The notes beneath the pieces were generated by a model. The model was not told where the DNA came from. It saw only the letters and a list, made by a program, of their open reading frames with translations, and did no database searches. 64,000 nt of DNA from Tillandsia leiboldiana. Its lineage: Eukaryota; Streptophyta; Magnoliopsida; Poales; Bromeliaceae. Location: positions 61,717 through 125,716 of the forward strand of contig JAQNDB010000149.1 in NCBI GenBank assembly GCA_029204045.2, in the 5' to 3' direction. Positions 20,919 to 32,041 of the stretch are shown here, piece by piece. How positions within the stretch are numbered: the first letter of the stretch is position 1; each line of letters opens with the position of its first letter. The position numbers and the translations under genes were made by a program.

Positions 20919-21834
20919 TGTAGAACACCGGGTTTTGGACGACGCACCGACCTTGCAGGATGGTGTGGTGCGGAGGAGTTTGCCTTGGATGTGTCCCATT
21001 TTTTGTTTGCAGAGGAGTTCGGGTTGATTTGGATCCCCGCGGAAGCCTCTGCTTGTTTCGGGCTTTGTACGCGTTAGGTGACTGGTACGGGAAGCTCCGA
21101 CACCACTATGGGTTGCAGAAAAATTGGGAAACACTTGGAGCTGGTGTATTTTCAGTTTGCAGCGAGGTTCGGGAGGTTCCGGACTGACGCGGAGGACCCG
21201 GAGGCAAAAAGTGAGTCGGAACTGGCAATTTTGGAGCCGGTATTTGATTTGAGCACCCCGACTCAACGGATGAGCTTTTTGAAGAGAAAAAGCTGTGAGC
21301 ACGTGCACTTTCGATTTACAGCGGAGCTCGGGAGGTTCCGGGCAGCGGCGGAGAGCCCGAAGGCAAAAAGTGAGTTGGAGTTGGACTTTTTGGATTATTT
21401 TATTGATTTAATTAATTAGCTTTGCTAATTAAGGTTCTTCTCTGCTTGATGGCAGTGAGTGTGGGTTGAGGGTGGTGAGATGAGGTAAGTGGAATTGCTA
21501 CTTCTAAGTTAATCCCTTCTAAGCTTAATTAAGTTTTAATTAAGCAAAGGGTTAATTAAGTTGTGGCTCATTTTAAGGGGGTGACCCTTTCCACTTGCCT
21601 CGTCACCTCCAAGCCCACCCACCTCCCTCTGTAGCAGAGAAGAAAGGAAAGAGAGATGAAGGAGAGGAAAAGGAAGGGAGAAGAAGAGGGCTTTGGAGGA
21701 AGCTTTTCTTGGGCGTTTTCTTCTCCGAGCGTGGCGTGGAGCCGTGGGGGGGCCGGCGTGCCGCGAGGAGGTTGGCTTATTTTTATCTTTCCTTTTCCCT
21801 TTCTTTTTCCTGCTGCTGGGGTGCCATGGACTTG

Positions 21835-22850
21835 TTGTCCGTGGCGCGGAGGTGCCTCGCGAGCCGCGCGCGCTGATCTTGGGCAGCGCGCGGCTAGGGG
21901 GAGGGGCCGCTGCGCGGGCGCGCATGGGCGCCGCGCGCAGCAGGCGCCCTGCTGCCGTGGCAGTGCAGCGGGGCGCCGGGCCGCTGGCAGCGGGCGCGCT
22001 GGTTGCGCGCCCTGGCTGGCACGCGCGGGCGGCCCCTGCGCTGGGCACCCTGCAGGCCGTGCGCGTGGCGCGTGGCACTGCAGAGGTGCCGCGCGGGCGG
22101 CCCCTGCGCTGGGCGACCCTGCAGGCCGCGCGCGTGGCGCGCGGCACTGCAGAGGTGCCGCGCGGGCGGCCCCTGTGCCGCGGGTCCCGCGCGGCAGTGC
22201 AGGGCGCCGCGCGGGCGGCCCCTATGCCGCGGGCCCCGCGCGGCATGCCAGGGCGCCGCGCGGGCGGCCCTTGTGCCGCGGGCCCCGCGCGACATGACAG
22301 GGCGCCGCGCGGGCGGCCCCTGTGCCGCGGGCCCCGCGCGGCAGTGCAGGGCGCCGCGCGGGCGGCCCCTGTGCCGCGGGCCCCGCGCGGCAGTGCAGGG
22401 CGCCGCGCGGGCGGCCCCTGTGCCGCGCGGCATGGCAGGGCGCCGCGCGGGCGGCCCCTGTGCCGCGGGCCCCGCGCGGCATGGCAGGGCGCCGCGCGGG
22501 CGGCCCCTGTGCCGCGGAACCGGCGCGGCACGGCAGGGCGCCGCGTGGGCGGCCCCTTGTGCCGCTGGCCCCGCGCGGGCAGCCCCTGGCCCCGCGCGGG
22601 CTGCAGGCCGCGCGCTTGGGCGCGCGGCACTACAGGGGCCCCGCGCGGGCGGCCTTGTGCCACGCGGGCCTGCAGGCCGCGCGCTTGGGCGCGCGGCCCT
22701 GCAGGGCGCCGCGCGGGCGGCCCCTGTGCTGCGGGCGGGCCTTTGGGCCCCCGCGGCCCTGCAGGCCGCGCGCTAGGCGCGCGGCGCTGCTGCAGGCCGC
22801 GCGGGCAGCCTTGGGGCCGCGCGGTGCTGCTGGCCACGCGGCTGACCTTT
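21835..22850 (+). repeat. GC-rich 49-base tandem array (left LTR of E)
   Basis: A unit of about 49 bases, with core GGGCGCCGCGCGGGCGGCCC, recurs at 49-base steps around 22200-22500 and in degraded form on both sides. ORFs of up to 446 codons on both strands are by-products of the GC-rich repeat (Ala, Arg, Gly and Pro) and are not supported as genes. Confidence 0.88.
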
Positions 22851-23264
22851 GCCGCGTGGGGATTGTTTCTTTGGGCAGTACGGCCATGTGCCGCACTGTG
22901 CCGCGTTGTTTGCGGCTCGGCGGTACGCCGCGGCGGATGCGCGATGGGTTTCCGCGCGACGCCCGACGTTCTTCGTCGCCGGAGGGTTTTCCTTCGCCTT
23001 TGTTTGCGCGGTTTTCAACCGCGGGTTTGCTGATCCCGGTTCCTCTTCTTGTCTCGCAGTTGTGGCATAGTGTTAGCTTCTCACGTGGCCGGCGGCGCGT
23101 GTTTTACCGCGTGGAGCTGCGGGATCGCATCGGGACCTCCGTTTGGCGCACGGTTTTCGCGGATTGATCGCAGGTGGGTTGGTTTTCTTCCGGAAGTATG
23201 GTATGCTCATAATACTCCCGAAAGCAAGGTATCGTGACCCCTTTTTTTACATTATACCTTTTGT

Positions 23265-24080
23265 AAATCACTGGCTGAGTTACCAGATGAGTAGATACCA
23301 CTGGCAGAGTTACCAGATGGGTATAAATCACTGGCTGAGTTACCAGATGAGTAGATACCACTGGCAGAGTTACCAGAGGGGTATAAATCACTGGCTGAGT
23401 TACCAGATGAGTAGATACCACTGGCAGAGTTTCCAAATGGGTATAAATCACTGGCTGAGTTACCAGATGAGTAGATACCACTGGCAGAGTTACCAGATGG
23501 GTATAAATCACTGGCTGAGTTACCAGATGAGTAGATACCACTGGCAGAGTTACCAGATGGGTATAAATCACTGGCTGAGCTACCAGATGAGTAGATACCA
23601 CTGGCAGAGTTACCAGATGGGTATAAATCACTGGCTGAGTTACCAGATGAGTAGATACCACTGGCAGAGTCACCAGAGGGGTATAAATCACTGGCTGAGT
23701 TACCAGATGAGTGGATACCACTGGCTGAGTTACCAGATGAGTAATTACCACTGGCCGAGTCACCAGATGGGTATAAATCACTGGCTGAGTTACCAGATGA
23801 GTGGATATCACTGGCTGAGTTACCAGATGAGTAAATATCACTAGCTGAGTTACCAGATGGACAGATACCACTGGCCGAGTTACCAAGTGGGTATGAATCA
23901 CTAGCTGAGTTACCAGATGGACAGATACCACTGGCCGAGTCACCAGATGGAGAAATATCACTGGCCGAGTTACCAGGGGGATACATATTCCGGCCGAGAT
24001 ACCAGAAGACATATACCACTGGCCGAGTTACCAGATGGCTGCATGCCCTGGCCGGGACACCAGGTAGGCATATGCCCTAG
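23265..24080 (+). repeat. 30-base tandem array (left LTR of E)
   Basis: About 27 units of 30 bases, organised as a 60-base higher-order pair. Each unit carries CTGGCTGAGTTACCAG or CTGGCAGAGTTACCAG, whose ends (CTGG and CCAG) can pair. Since 30 is divisible by three, both strands stay open for hundreds of codons. Units near the right end are more diverged. Confidence 0.95.
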
Positions 24081-24163
24081 CCGAGTTACCAGGTGGTTAC
24101 TAGAAGGAATTGAGGTGGCCTTCTAGTGTCTTGTTAGAGTTCTAGCAGTCCCCGTGCGGGGGC

Positions 24164-24241
24164 GGAAACTATGGACGGCTAAGCCTACAGCCGGTTCTTG
24201 TTTGATAAGGGCTGTAGGGAGGGCAGACGTTCGTAGTTTCC
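24164..24241 (+). other. Two-helix hairpin with conserved loop (left LTR of E)
   Basis: Outer stem GGAAACTA 24164-24171 with TAGTTTCC 24234-24241; inner stem CCTACAGCC 24184-24192 with GGCTGTAGG 24210-24218. The 17-base apical loop is GGTTCTTGTTTGATAAG. The right LTR has the same structure, with the loop motif at 31162-31175. Confidence 0.75.
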
Positions 24242-24317
24242 AGGCCTCCCGTGGGAGAGACTGAGAACTTACTTCCTGCATTGCATCGAAACATGTAGCG
24301 ATAGATTCATTTCCAGC

Positions 24318-24321
24318 TATA

Positions 24322-24351
<30 letters not shown>
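24318..24351 (+). repeat. TCTA microsatellite (E LTR)
   Basis: About eight tandem TCTA/ATCT units. The right LTR has a similar but slightly shorter run near 31288-31322. Confidence 0.9.
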
Positions 24352-24352
<1 letters not shown>

Positions 24353-24732
24353 ATGTTTTTGTCTCCAGCAGACTGAGTGGGTGTACCGTGGGTTTTAGCT
24401 TTGGTACCCACTGAGATCTGACTGTTGCAGTAGATCTCACACCCGCTGTGATGACAGGTGTTCCTGAGGCGACCGTTCCAGGTTTGGCCCGTTCGGAGCT
24501 TTCTGACCGAGGTATGGGCGTGGCTGACTAGCTCCTACCCGAGTCTGTGGTGTCGGTGTTAGTGTCACTTTTACTTTTTAGTTTCCACTTTTGTACCTTT
24601 TAGTGCTTTTGTACTTAGGTTGTGGGTGCTTGTGGACTGGTGTACTTGGACCTTTCACCGCTTAGTGTTTCAGCTTCCTTTCAGCTCTGATACTTGTTAG
24701 CTATAGATCTCTTTTGCAGGTTAGACGCTTCG

Positions 24733-24756
24733 TCTGTACGGCAGTTTCCGTACAGA
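24733..24756 (+). other. Terminal LTR hairpin (E, left)
   Basis: TCTGTACGG 24733-24741 pairs perfectly with CCGTACAGA 24748-24756 across a six-base loop, followed by GGCGGATCTG. The right copy is at 31702-31725. Confidence 0.78.
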
Positions 24757-24814
24757 CGGCGGATCTGTTGGCGAGCCCGGGTCGCAGTTCGACCCCGGGG
24801 CGTGACAGATTAGG

Positions 24815-24827
24815 TGGTATCAGAGCC
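24815..24827 (+). other. Primer binding site, initiator tRNA-Met (E)
   Basis: TGGTATCAGAGCC begins eight bases after the LTR end, as in element 1. Confidence 0.95.
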
Positions 24828-24987
24828 TAGGAATATAGGTCGTTGAGGACCGTGAGACCCTAGGCTTTTGGTTGGACAGTAGGAAGACTGTCGTGAGAGA
24901 CGTGACCTTAGCGAGAGTCTTGTCTAAGGGTGTACCTCCCCCAGAGGATTGGGGTGAGTGACCTCGCATGTTATTTCTCTAAAGGTG

Positions 24988-25013
24988 ATTGTGTTGGCTG
25001 CAGACAACATAAT
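24988..25013 (+). other. Leader hairpin with CTGCAG loop (E)
   Basis: ATTGTGTTG 24988-24996 pairs with CAACATAAT 25005-25013 with one G-T wobble. The loop GCTGCAGA is identical to elements 1 and D. Confidence 0.7.
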
Positions 25014-27957
25014 GCTTTAGAAAGGTTAACATGTTTAGACTTTCATTTGTTTGGGTCGAGAGAGTCTTGGTCCTAATGTTTTTCTGTTGCAGTGGTTTTT
25101 GGATTCTTCCGGGACGCCGTGCAGCGGCGAGGGCGTGTTTGACCTGGGATGAAGGGCACGTATAGCGGAAAGCTAAATGGATAGAGCCGAGAGAGGCTTG
25201 AGAGATCCAGGCCCAAGCAGTCCTGGTATTTGAGGCGTTACGGCGCCAGGAAGAGAGAGCATGGAGCGTGTGATGCACATGCTTGGACCGAGAGCATCTC
25301 CCGGAGTATCGTCAGTAGTACCTCCGGCCGCGACTTTGTCGATTTCGACCCTGATCGCACCATTGATGGTGCGGAAGCAGCGAGAGGTTGCTGATCGGTG
25401 GTGTACCGCATCCAGTTCCATCCCTTGCAGATTTCGGGACTGAGTTGGAGCCGTGAGAGGCCGAGAACTGGAACGCTGTTGTGGAAGAGTCGTTCGAGGT
25501 CTTCTTCATCCAGGATAAGCATCAGGGCGCTTGGTTATGCACTTTTGGATTAGGACGCCAAGAGAGCTGGTGGCGTCGAATTCGTCTTGTTGGACATCGG
25601 GAGCGCAGTTGATGTTCTGGGGTGAGTTTCTGTGACGGTTGAGCGGTGTACCCCTGGACGCCCAGGATGAGGCTTAGAGGTTGGTTATGTTTGAGTGGGA
25701 ACTGCATCGAGATACCTACCTCTTTGTGCATTTTCGGCGAGTGCCGACCTTGGATGCAGTGAGTGTGCATGCTCGATGGATCGACCGAGGATCAGTGATC
25801 CCGTCCGAGGGAGACGGTGAGCGGGGGACCCGCTTCGGAGAGAGAGCTCCGGCATCGCCGATTTTGCGATAGTCGCGTGATTCGAGGTTGCCATGATTCC
25901 ACCCACAGGATCATGGGTCTCATAGGAGACAGAGACCAGGAGGTTCTCGACAGTGCTCGCTTCAGCAGCAGTGCCAGGATGTGAGTTCCTCTTTTTGCAT
26001 GGGCCGCATTCATCGCCAGGGTTGTGGGTCGCGTCTCACCTGGTGTGGTCATCGGGTTAGAGCATCCTTAATGCCAACGCCGCGTGTGCGTTTCGGTAGA
26101 GCGGGGGTACCTTCGTGTGGGCCAGTGTCAGGACTGACGGTTGTGCACGTTTGGATCAGTTTTCAGATCACGTGAAGCACGTGGATGAGTGCTGCCTGTC
26201 CTGCCAGTGCAACTAGGACCTTGGATTGATCATCGAGATGTTAGTCCTACATCAGTGCAGAGGTGTTGATACGAGGTTGGATAGGAATCGGTCGTCCCAA
26301 TTTATGCTATCATGGATTGTCGAGAGAGAAGACATTGACCCTCCATGGACCTGGTCAGGAGGAGTGTATTTTTATAGCATGCGATGATATATATGATGCC
26401 CTGGCTGGTTACCAGGAGGTTACCTGCCCCTGGCTGAGTTACCAGATGGATACTTGCCCCTGGCCGAGTTACCAGGTGGTTGATGCCCCTGGCCGAGTTA
26501 CCAGGTAGTTACTTGATTGGGTCTGAGATCGAGACAGTGATTGACGTGGTTTGGGAACCGCGCCAACTTCGACAGCATCTCGTGGAGTATCAACCGTGAG
26601 ACAGAGAGAGCTGTGAGCGCAGTTGCGAGATTTGACGGATCGAGAGGTCTGTGAGACCTAGTACCTCGTCGTGGGGATACGGCAGTGAGGATCCAGGCGG
26701 TTGTTACACAGTGGTGATGTCACGTTGTGGGTACACAACCGTGTGAGTTCTTGTAAGGTTCGAACTTGATTAGTCTCGCCTTGTGCTTGGGCAGATGCCT
26801 TCGAGTGATTGATATCTTTATGGAACCTTACAGCCGAGGGCTGTGCCTGGATACTGATCTGAAACCAGTAGGGCAGTTTGAGCGGTATGCGTGGTCAACT
26901 TGATCGACTAATGCCCTACTGATTTGAGGGCTGTGTTTTCCCTGTTTCACAGGACGGGTTGGTGGTGTTACCGTCGTGGGTTTTTGCTTACCTCCGAAGC
27001 GACTTGGAGCGTGAGGGGCTCCTGCGGTTAGGGCTGCAACTTCTATGAGAAGAAGTTGTTGCCAAGCTTTGAGAGTTGCACTTGGACATCGAAAGATTTT
27101 GTGTTTAGGCCTTGTGATTCAGCCGCACGAGTGACAGAGGACCCAACGAGGAGAGATACCGTTTGGGTTGGGCCTAGACCCATGTTAATGTCAGAGATCA
27201 GAAGCTCTTGGACTATGCAAGGCCAGTGTAACTTGCGAGAGGCAAAGCTGAGGAAGATACCAGCATTGATCCGGATATTGCCGTGATAGAGAGGTCATGG
27301 AATTATTCAGAATCCTCGAACCTTAAGTACTTGGACACGCAGGAAGTCGGGTTGAGGTAACGCCGGTGGATAGATTTTGCAAGGATGTATGATTGCTGTA
27401 TCCCGGCGAGGACATTTTGTTCAGTTACGCCCTGTTTAGGCGAGCTGTGTAACCCTGGGAATTGAGTGCCAGAATTGAGAGAAGGTTCTTGAGGTTGAAA
27501 GTTTTCCCCTGTCAAGGGAGGTGATATATGTTTTGTGGAACTGGAGTTTTGGTGGCCATGAAGCATCAGAGGGGTTTTGCCTTAAGGAGGCTTAAACTTT
27601 GGTTTTATGTGATCTCGAATCGAGGGAACTACCAGCCTGAGAGTTATTTATAGAAATGAGTTATGCGAGGTGTGGATCCTCGAGCAGTGATCAGGCTGGA
27701 TGAGGCCTATTTGAACCCCGCAAGTTTTGTTTTGCTTTCCCCTCCTTGGGGATGGACGAGGATTGCTTTATCCACTTCGACCGATGCAATTCTTGTTGGT
27801 GAAACCAAAGAATTTTGCAGTCGAATCTTACTTTTGGGGAAAAGTTCAGTGTTGTCAGCATGAGGTATGTGAGCGACCACTTGAGAGCCTTGGACAATTT
27901 GTGGATCTCCTATCCCTTTTGTTTTCGAATTGCCCTCCTAAGTATGGATTTAGTTGG
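25014..27957 (+). pseudogene. Element E degraded gag-pol interior
   Basis: No long reading frame of gag or pol survives. A gag trace near 25200-25260 resembles the ALRRQEE region. A reverse transcriptase trace at about 27030-27180 aligns with D 36283-36440 (the LREKKLFAKLAKC and VDPAKIEAV region) with many changes. The stretch between 25300 and 27000 holds scattered fragments I cannot place, and 26395-26515 carries a mini-array of the LTR 30-base repeat. Confidence 0.65.
26395..26515 (+). repeat. Mini-array of the E LTR 30-base repeat inside the interior
   Basis: Four units with CTGGCTGGTTACCAG, CTGGCTGAGTTACCAG or CTGGCCGAGTTACCAG in tandem, clearly related to the LTR array but embedded in internal sequence about 1.6 kb from either LTR. 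Confidence 0.85.
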
Positions 27958-27993
27958 GTTTCGAGGACGAAACCTTTTTTAAGGGGGGGAGAG
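27958..27993 (+). other. Pre-polypurine hairpin and polypurine tract (E)
   Basis: GTTTCG-AGGA-CGAAAC at 27958-27973, then the purine run AAGGGGGGGAGAG (27981-27993) that primes plus-strand synthesis next to the right LTR. Confidence 0.85.
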
Positions 27994-30900
27994 TGTAGAA
28001 CACCGGGTTTTGGACGACACACCGACCTTGCAGGATGGTGTGGTGTGGAGGAGTTTGCCTTGGATGTGTCCCATTTTTTGTTTGCAGAGGAGTTCGGGTT
28101 GATTTGGATCCCCGCGGAAGCCTCTGCTTGTTTCGGGCTTTGTACGCATTAGGTGACTGGTACGGGAAGCTCCGACACCACTATGGGTTGCAGAAAAATT
28201 GGGAAACACTTGGAGCTGGTGTATTTTCAGTTTGCAGCGAGGTTCGGGAGGTTCCGGACTGACGCGGAGGACCCGGAGGCAAAAAGTGAGTCGGAACTGG
28301 CAATTTTGGAGCCGGTATTTGATTTGAGCACCCCGACTCAACGGATGAGCTTTTTGAAGAGAAAAAGCTGTGAGCACGTGCACTTTCGATTTACAGCGGA
28401 GCTCGGGAGGTTCCGGGCAGCGGTGGAGAGCCCGAAGGCAAAAAGTGAGTTGGAGTTGGGCTTTTTGGATTATTTTATTGATTTAATTAATTAGCTTTGC
28501 TAATTAAGGGTCTTCTCTGCTTGATGGCAGTGAGTGTGGGTTGAGGGTGGTGAGATGAGGTAAGTGGAATTGCTACTTCTAAGTTAATCCCTTCTAAGCT
28601 TAATTAAGTTTTAATTAAGCAAAGGGTTAATTAAGTTGTGGCTCTTTTTAAGGGGGTGACCCTTTCCACTTGCCTCGTCACCTCCAAGCCCACCCACCTC
28701 CCTCTGTAGCAGAGAAGAAAGGAAAGAGAGATGAAGGAGAGGAAAAGGAAGGGAGAAGAAGAGGGCTTTGGAGGAAGCTTTTCTTGGGCGTTTTCTTCTC
28801 CGAGCGTGGCGTGGAGCCGTGTGGGGGCCGGCGTGCCGCGAGGAGGTTGGCTTATTTTTATCTTTTCTTTTCCCTTTCTTTTTCCTGCTGCTGGGGTGCC
28901 ATGGACTTGTTGTCCGTGGCGCGGAGGTGCCTCGCGAGCCGCGCGCGCTGATCTTGGGCAGCGCGCGGCTAGGGGGAGCGGCCGCTGCGCGGGCGCGCAT
29001 GGGCGCCGCGCGCAGCAGGCGCCCTGCTGCCATGGCAGTGCAGCGGGGCGCCGGGCCGCTGGCAGCGGGCGCGCTGGTTGCGCGCCCTGGCTGGCACGCG
29101 CGGGCGGCCCCTGCGCTGGGCACCCTGCAGGCCGCGCGCGTGGCGCGTGGCACTGCAGAGGTGCCGCGCGGGCGGCCCCTGCGCTGGGCGACCCTGCAGG
29201 CCGCGCGCGTGGCGCGCGGCACTGCAGAGGTGCCGCGCGGGCGGCCCCTGTGCCGCGGGTCCCGCGCGGCAGTGCAGGCCGCCGCGCGGGCGGCCCCTGT
29301 GCCGTGGGCCCCGCGCGGCATGGCAGGGCGCCGCGCGGGCGGGCCCTGTGCCGCGCGGCATGGCAGGGCGCCGCGCGGGCGGCCCCTGTGCCGCGGGCCC
29401 CGCGCGGCATGGCAGGGCGCCGCGCGGGCGGCCCCTGTGCCGCGGAACCCGCGCGGCATGGCAGGGCGCCGCGCGGGCGGCCCCTTGTGCCGATGGCCCC
29501 GCGCGGGCAGCCCCTGGCCCCGCGTGGGCTGCAGGCCGCGCGCTTGGGCGCGCGGCACTGTAGGGGCCCCGCGCGGGCGGCCTTGTGCCGCGCGGCCCTG
29601 CAGGGCGCCGCGCGGGCGGCCCCCTGTGCCGCGGGCGGGCCTTTGGGCCCCCGCGGTCCTGCAGGCCGTGCGCTAGGCGCGCGGCGCTACTGCAGGCCGC
29701 GTGGGTGGCCCTTTGGGCCCCGCGGCCCTGCAGGCCGCGCGCTAGGCCCGCGGCGCTGCTGCAGGCCGCGCGGGCAGCCTTGGGGCCGCGCGGCGCTGCT
29801 GGCCACGCGGCTGACCTTTGCCGCGTGGGGATGGTTTCTTTGGGCAGTACGGCCATGTGCCGCACTGTGCCACGTTGTTTGCGGCTCGGCGGTATGCCGC
29901 GGCGGATGCGCGATGGGTTTCCGCGCGACGCCCGACGTTCTTCGTCGCCGGAGGGTTTTCCTTCGCCTTTGATTGCGCGGTTTTCGACCGCGGGTTTGCT
30001 GATCTCGGTTCCTCTTCTTGTCTCGCAGTTGTGGCATAGTGTTAGCTTCTCACATGGCCGGCGGCGCGTGTTTTACCGCGTGGAGCTGCGGGATCGCATC
30101 GGGACCTCCGTTTGGCGCACGGTTTTCGCGGATTGATCGCAGGTGGGTTGGTTTTCTTCCGGAAGTATGGTATGCTCATAATACTCCCGAAAGCAAGGTA
30201 TCGTGACCCATTTTTTTACATTATACCTTTTGTTAATCACTGGCTGAGTTACCAGATGAGTAGATACCACTGGCAGAGTTACCAGATGGGTATAAATCAC
30301 TGGCTGAGTTACCAGATGAGTAGATACCACTGGCAGAGTTACCAGAGGGGTATAAATCACTGGCTGAGTTACCAGATGAGTAGATACCACTGGCAGAGTT
30401 ACCAGATGGGTATAAATCACTGGCTGAGTTACCAGATGAGTAGATACCACTGGTAGAGTTACCAGATGGGTATAAATCACTGGCTGAGTTACCAGATGAG
30501 TAGATACCACTGGCAGAGTTACCAGATGGGTATAAATCACTGGCTGAGTTACCAGATGAGTAGATACCACTGGCAGAGTTACCAGATGGGTATAAATCAC
30601 TGGCTGAGTTACCAGATGAGTACATACCACTGGCAGAGTCACCAGAGGGGTATAAATCACTGGCTGAGTTACCAGATGAGTGGATACCACTGGCTGAGTT
30701 ACCAGATGAGTAATTACCACTGGCCGAGTCACCAGATGGGTATAAATCACTAGCTGAGTTACCAGATGAGTGGATATCACTGGCTGAGTTACCAGCTGAG
30801 TAAATATCACTGGCTGAGTTACCAGATGGACAGATACCACTGGCCGAGTTACCAAGTGGGTATGAATCACTGGCTGAGTTAACAGACGGACAGATACCAC

Positions 30901-31290
30901 TGGCCGAGTCACCAGATGGAGAAATATCACTGGCCGAGTTACCAGGGGGATACATATTCCGGCCGAGATACCATAAGACATATACCACTGGCCGAGTTAC
31001 CAGATGGCTGCATGCCCTGGCCGGGACACCAGGTAGGCATATGCCCTGGCCGAGTTACCAGGTGGTTACTAGAAGGAATTGAGGTGGCCTTCTAGTGTCT
31101 TGTTAGAGTTCTAGCAGTCCCCGTGCGGGGGCGGAAACTATGGACGGCTAAGCCTACAGCCGGTTCTTGTTTGATAAGGGCTGTAGGGAGGGCAGACGTT
31201 CGTAGTTTCCAGGCCTCCCGTGGGAGAGACTGAGAACTTACTTCCTGCATTGCATCGAAACATGTAGCGATAGATTCATTTCCAGCTATA

Positions 31291-31321
<31 letters not shown>

Positions 31322-31776
31322 ATGTTTTTGTCTCCAGCAGACTGAGTGGGTGTACCGTGGGTTTTAGCTTTGGTACCCACTGAGATCTGACTGTTGCAGT
31401 AGATCTCACACCCGCTGTGATGACAGGTGTTCCTGAGGCGACCGTTCCAGGTTTGGCCCGTTCGGAGCTTTCTGACCGAGGTATGGGCGTGGCTGACTAG
31501 CTCCTACCCGAGTCTGTGGTGTCGGTGTTAGTGTCACTTGTACTTTTTAGTTTCCACTTTTGTACCTTTTAGTGCTTTTGTACTTAGGTTGTGGGTGCTT
31601 GTGGACTGGTGTACTTGGACCTTTCACCGCTTAGTGTTTCAGCTTCCTTTCAGCTCTGATACTTGTTAGCTATAGATCTCTTTTGCAGGTTAGACGCTTC
31701 GTCTGTACGGCAGTTTCCGTACAGACGACGGATCTGTTGGCGAGCCCGGGTCGCAGTTCGACCCTGGGGCGTGACA
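27994..31776 (+). repeat. Element E 3-prime LTR (3783 bp)
   Basis: A near copy of 20919-24807: GC-rich array at about 28915-29815 (fewer units), 30-base array at 30235-31050, conserved-loop hairpin near 31145-31205, terminal hairpin 31702-31725. It is followed by the GAACA duplication. Confidence 0.93.
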
Positions 31777-31943
31777 GAACAGCTGTGCGCTGATTTGCAG
31801 GATCTAAGGACTGTGGACAGCTAGGAGGCTTGCTGGGGTGTAGTTTGAGCTGCTCGAGGTGGGCGGTTGTTGCTTACCTCATTTTTGACAAGCTCACTGG
31901 GATTATTAGAACTCCCCTAAAATACAATTGATGAAAACCGTTG

Positions 31944-32041
31944 GGACAAACTAACAGGACAAACTAATAGGACAAACTAACAGGACAAACTAACAGGACA
32001 AACTAATAGGACAAACTAACAGGACAAACTAACAGGACAAT
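31944..32041 (+). repeat. 13-base tandem repeat GGACAAACTAACA (left LTR of D)
   Basis: About seven copies of GGACAAACTAACA/TAATA. The right LTR copy (about 44860-44917) has only about four and a half, so copy number changed after insertion. Confidence 0.92.

Larger units (their letters stand above)
20919..24807 (+). repeat. Element E 5-prime LTR (3889 bp)
   Basis: It includes a diverged tandem pair around GGTTCCGG and GGCAAAAAGTGAGT (21150-21390), TTAATTAAG-rich sequence (21400-21560), a GC-rich array (21835-22850), a 30-base tandem array (23265-24080), the conserved-loop hairpin (24164-24241), a TCTA microsatellite (24318-24351) and the terminal hairpin (24733-24756). It is about 106 bases longer than the right copy, mainly in the GC-rich array. 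Confidence 0.93.
20919..31776 (+). mobile_element. Element E: Tekay-like Ty3/gypsy with decayed interior
   Basis: Two LTRs (20919-24807, 27994-31776) start TGTAGAACACC and end GTGACA. Flanking GAACA duplications (20914-20918, 31777-31781) show one insertion into the D LTR. The 3.2 kb interior keeps primer site, leader hairpin, pre-polypurine hairpin and polypurine tract but no intact gene. Similar LTRs with a ruined interior suggest it moved as a passenger using enzymes from a relative. Confidence 0.93.

Noticed and set aside
21536..23167. ORFs up to 446 codons in the GC-rich part of the E LTR, and counterparts at 28611-30136
   Set aside because: Low-complexity Ala/Arg/Gly/Pro translations of a GC-rich tandem repeat, open in several frames on both strands because stop codons are AT-rich.
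23104..24012. Long ORFs (about 230-300 codons) on both strands of the 30-base array, and the equivalents at 30073-30981
   Set aside because: The unit length is divisible by three, so any stop-free frame repeats indefinitely. Both strands are open and the peptides are simple repeats without start context or homology.
23265..24080. CRISPR-like array because of regular 30-base units
   Set aside because: Units are contiguous without unique spacers, lie in a plant LTR and are duplicated with it. It is a minisatellite.
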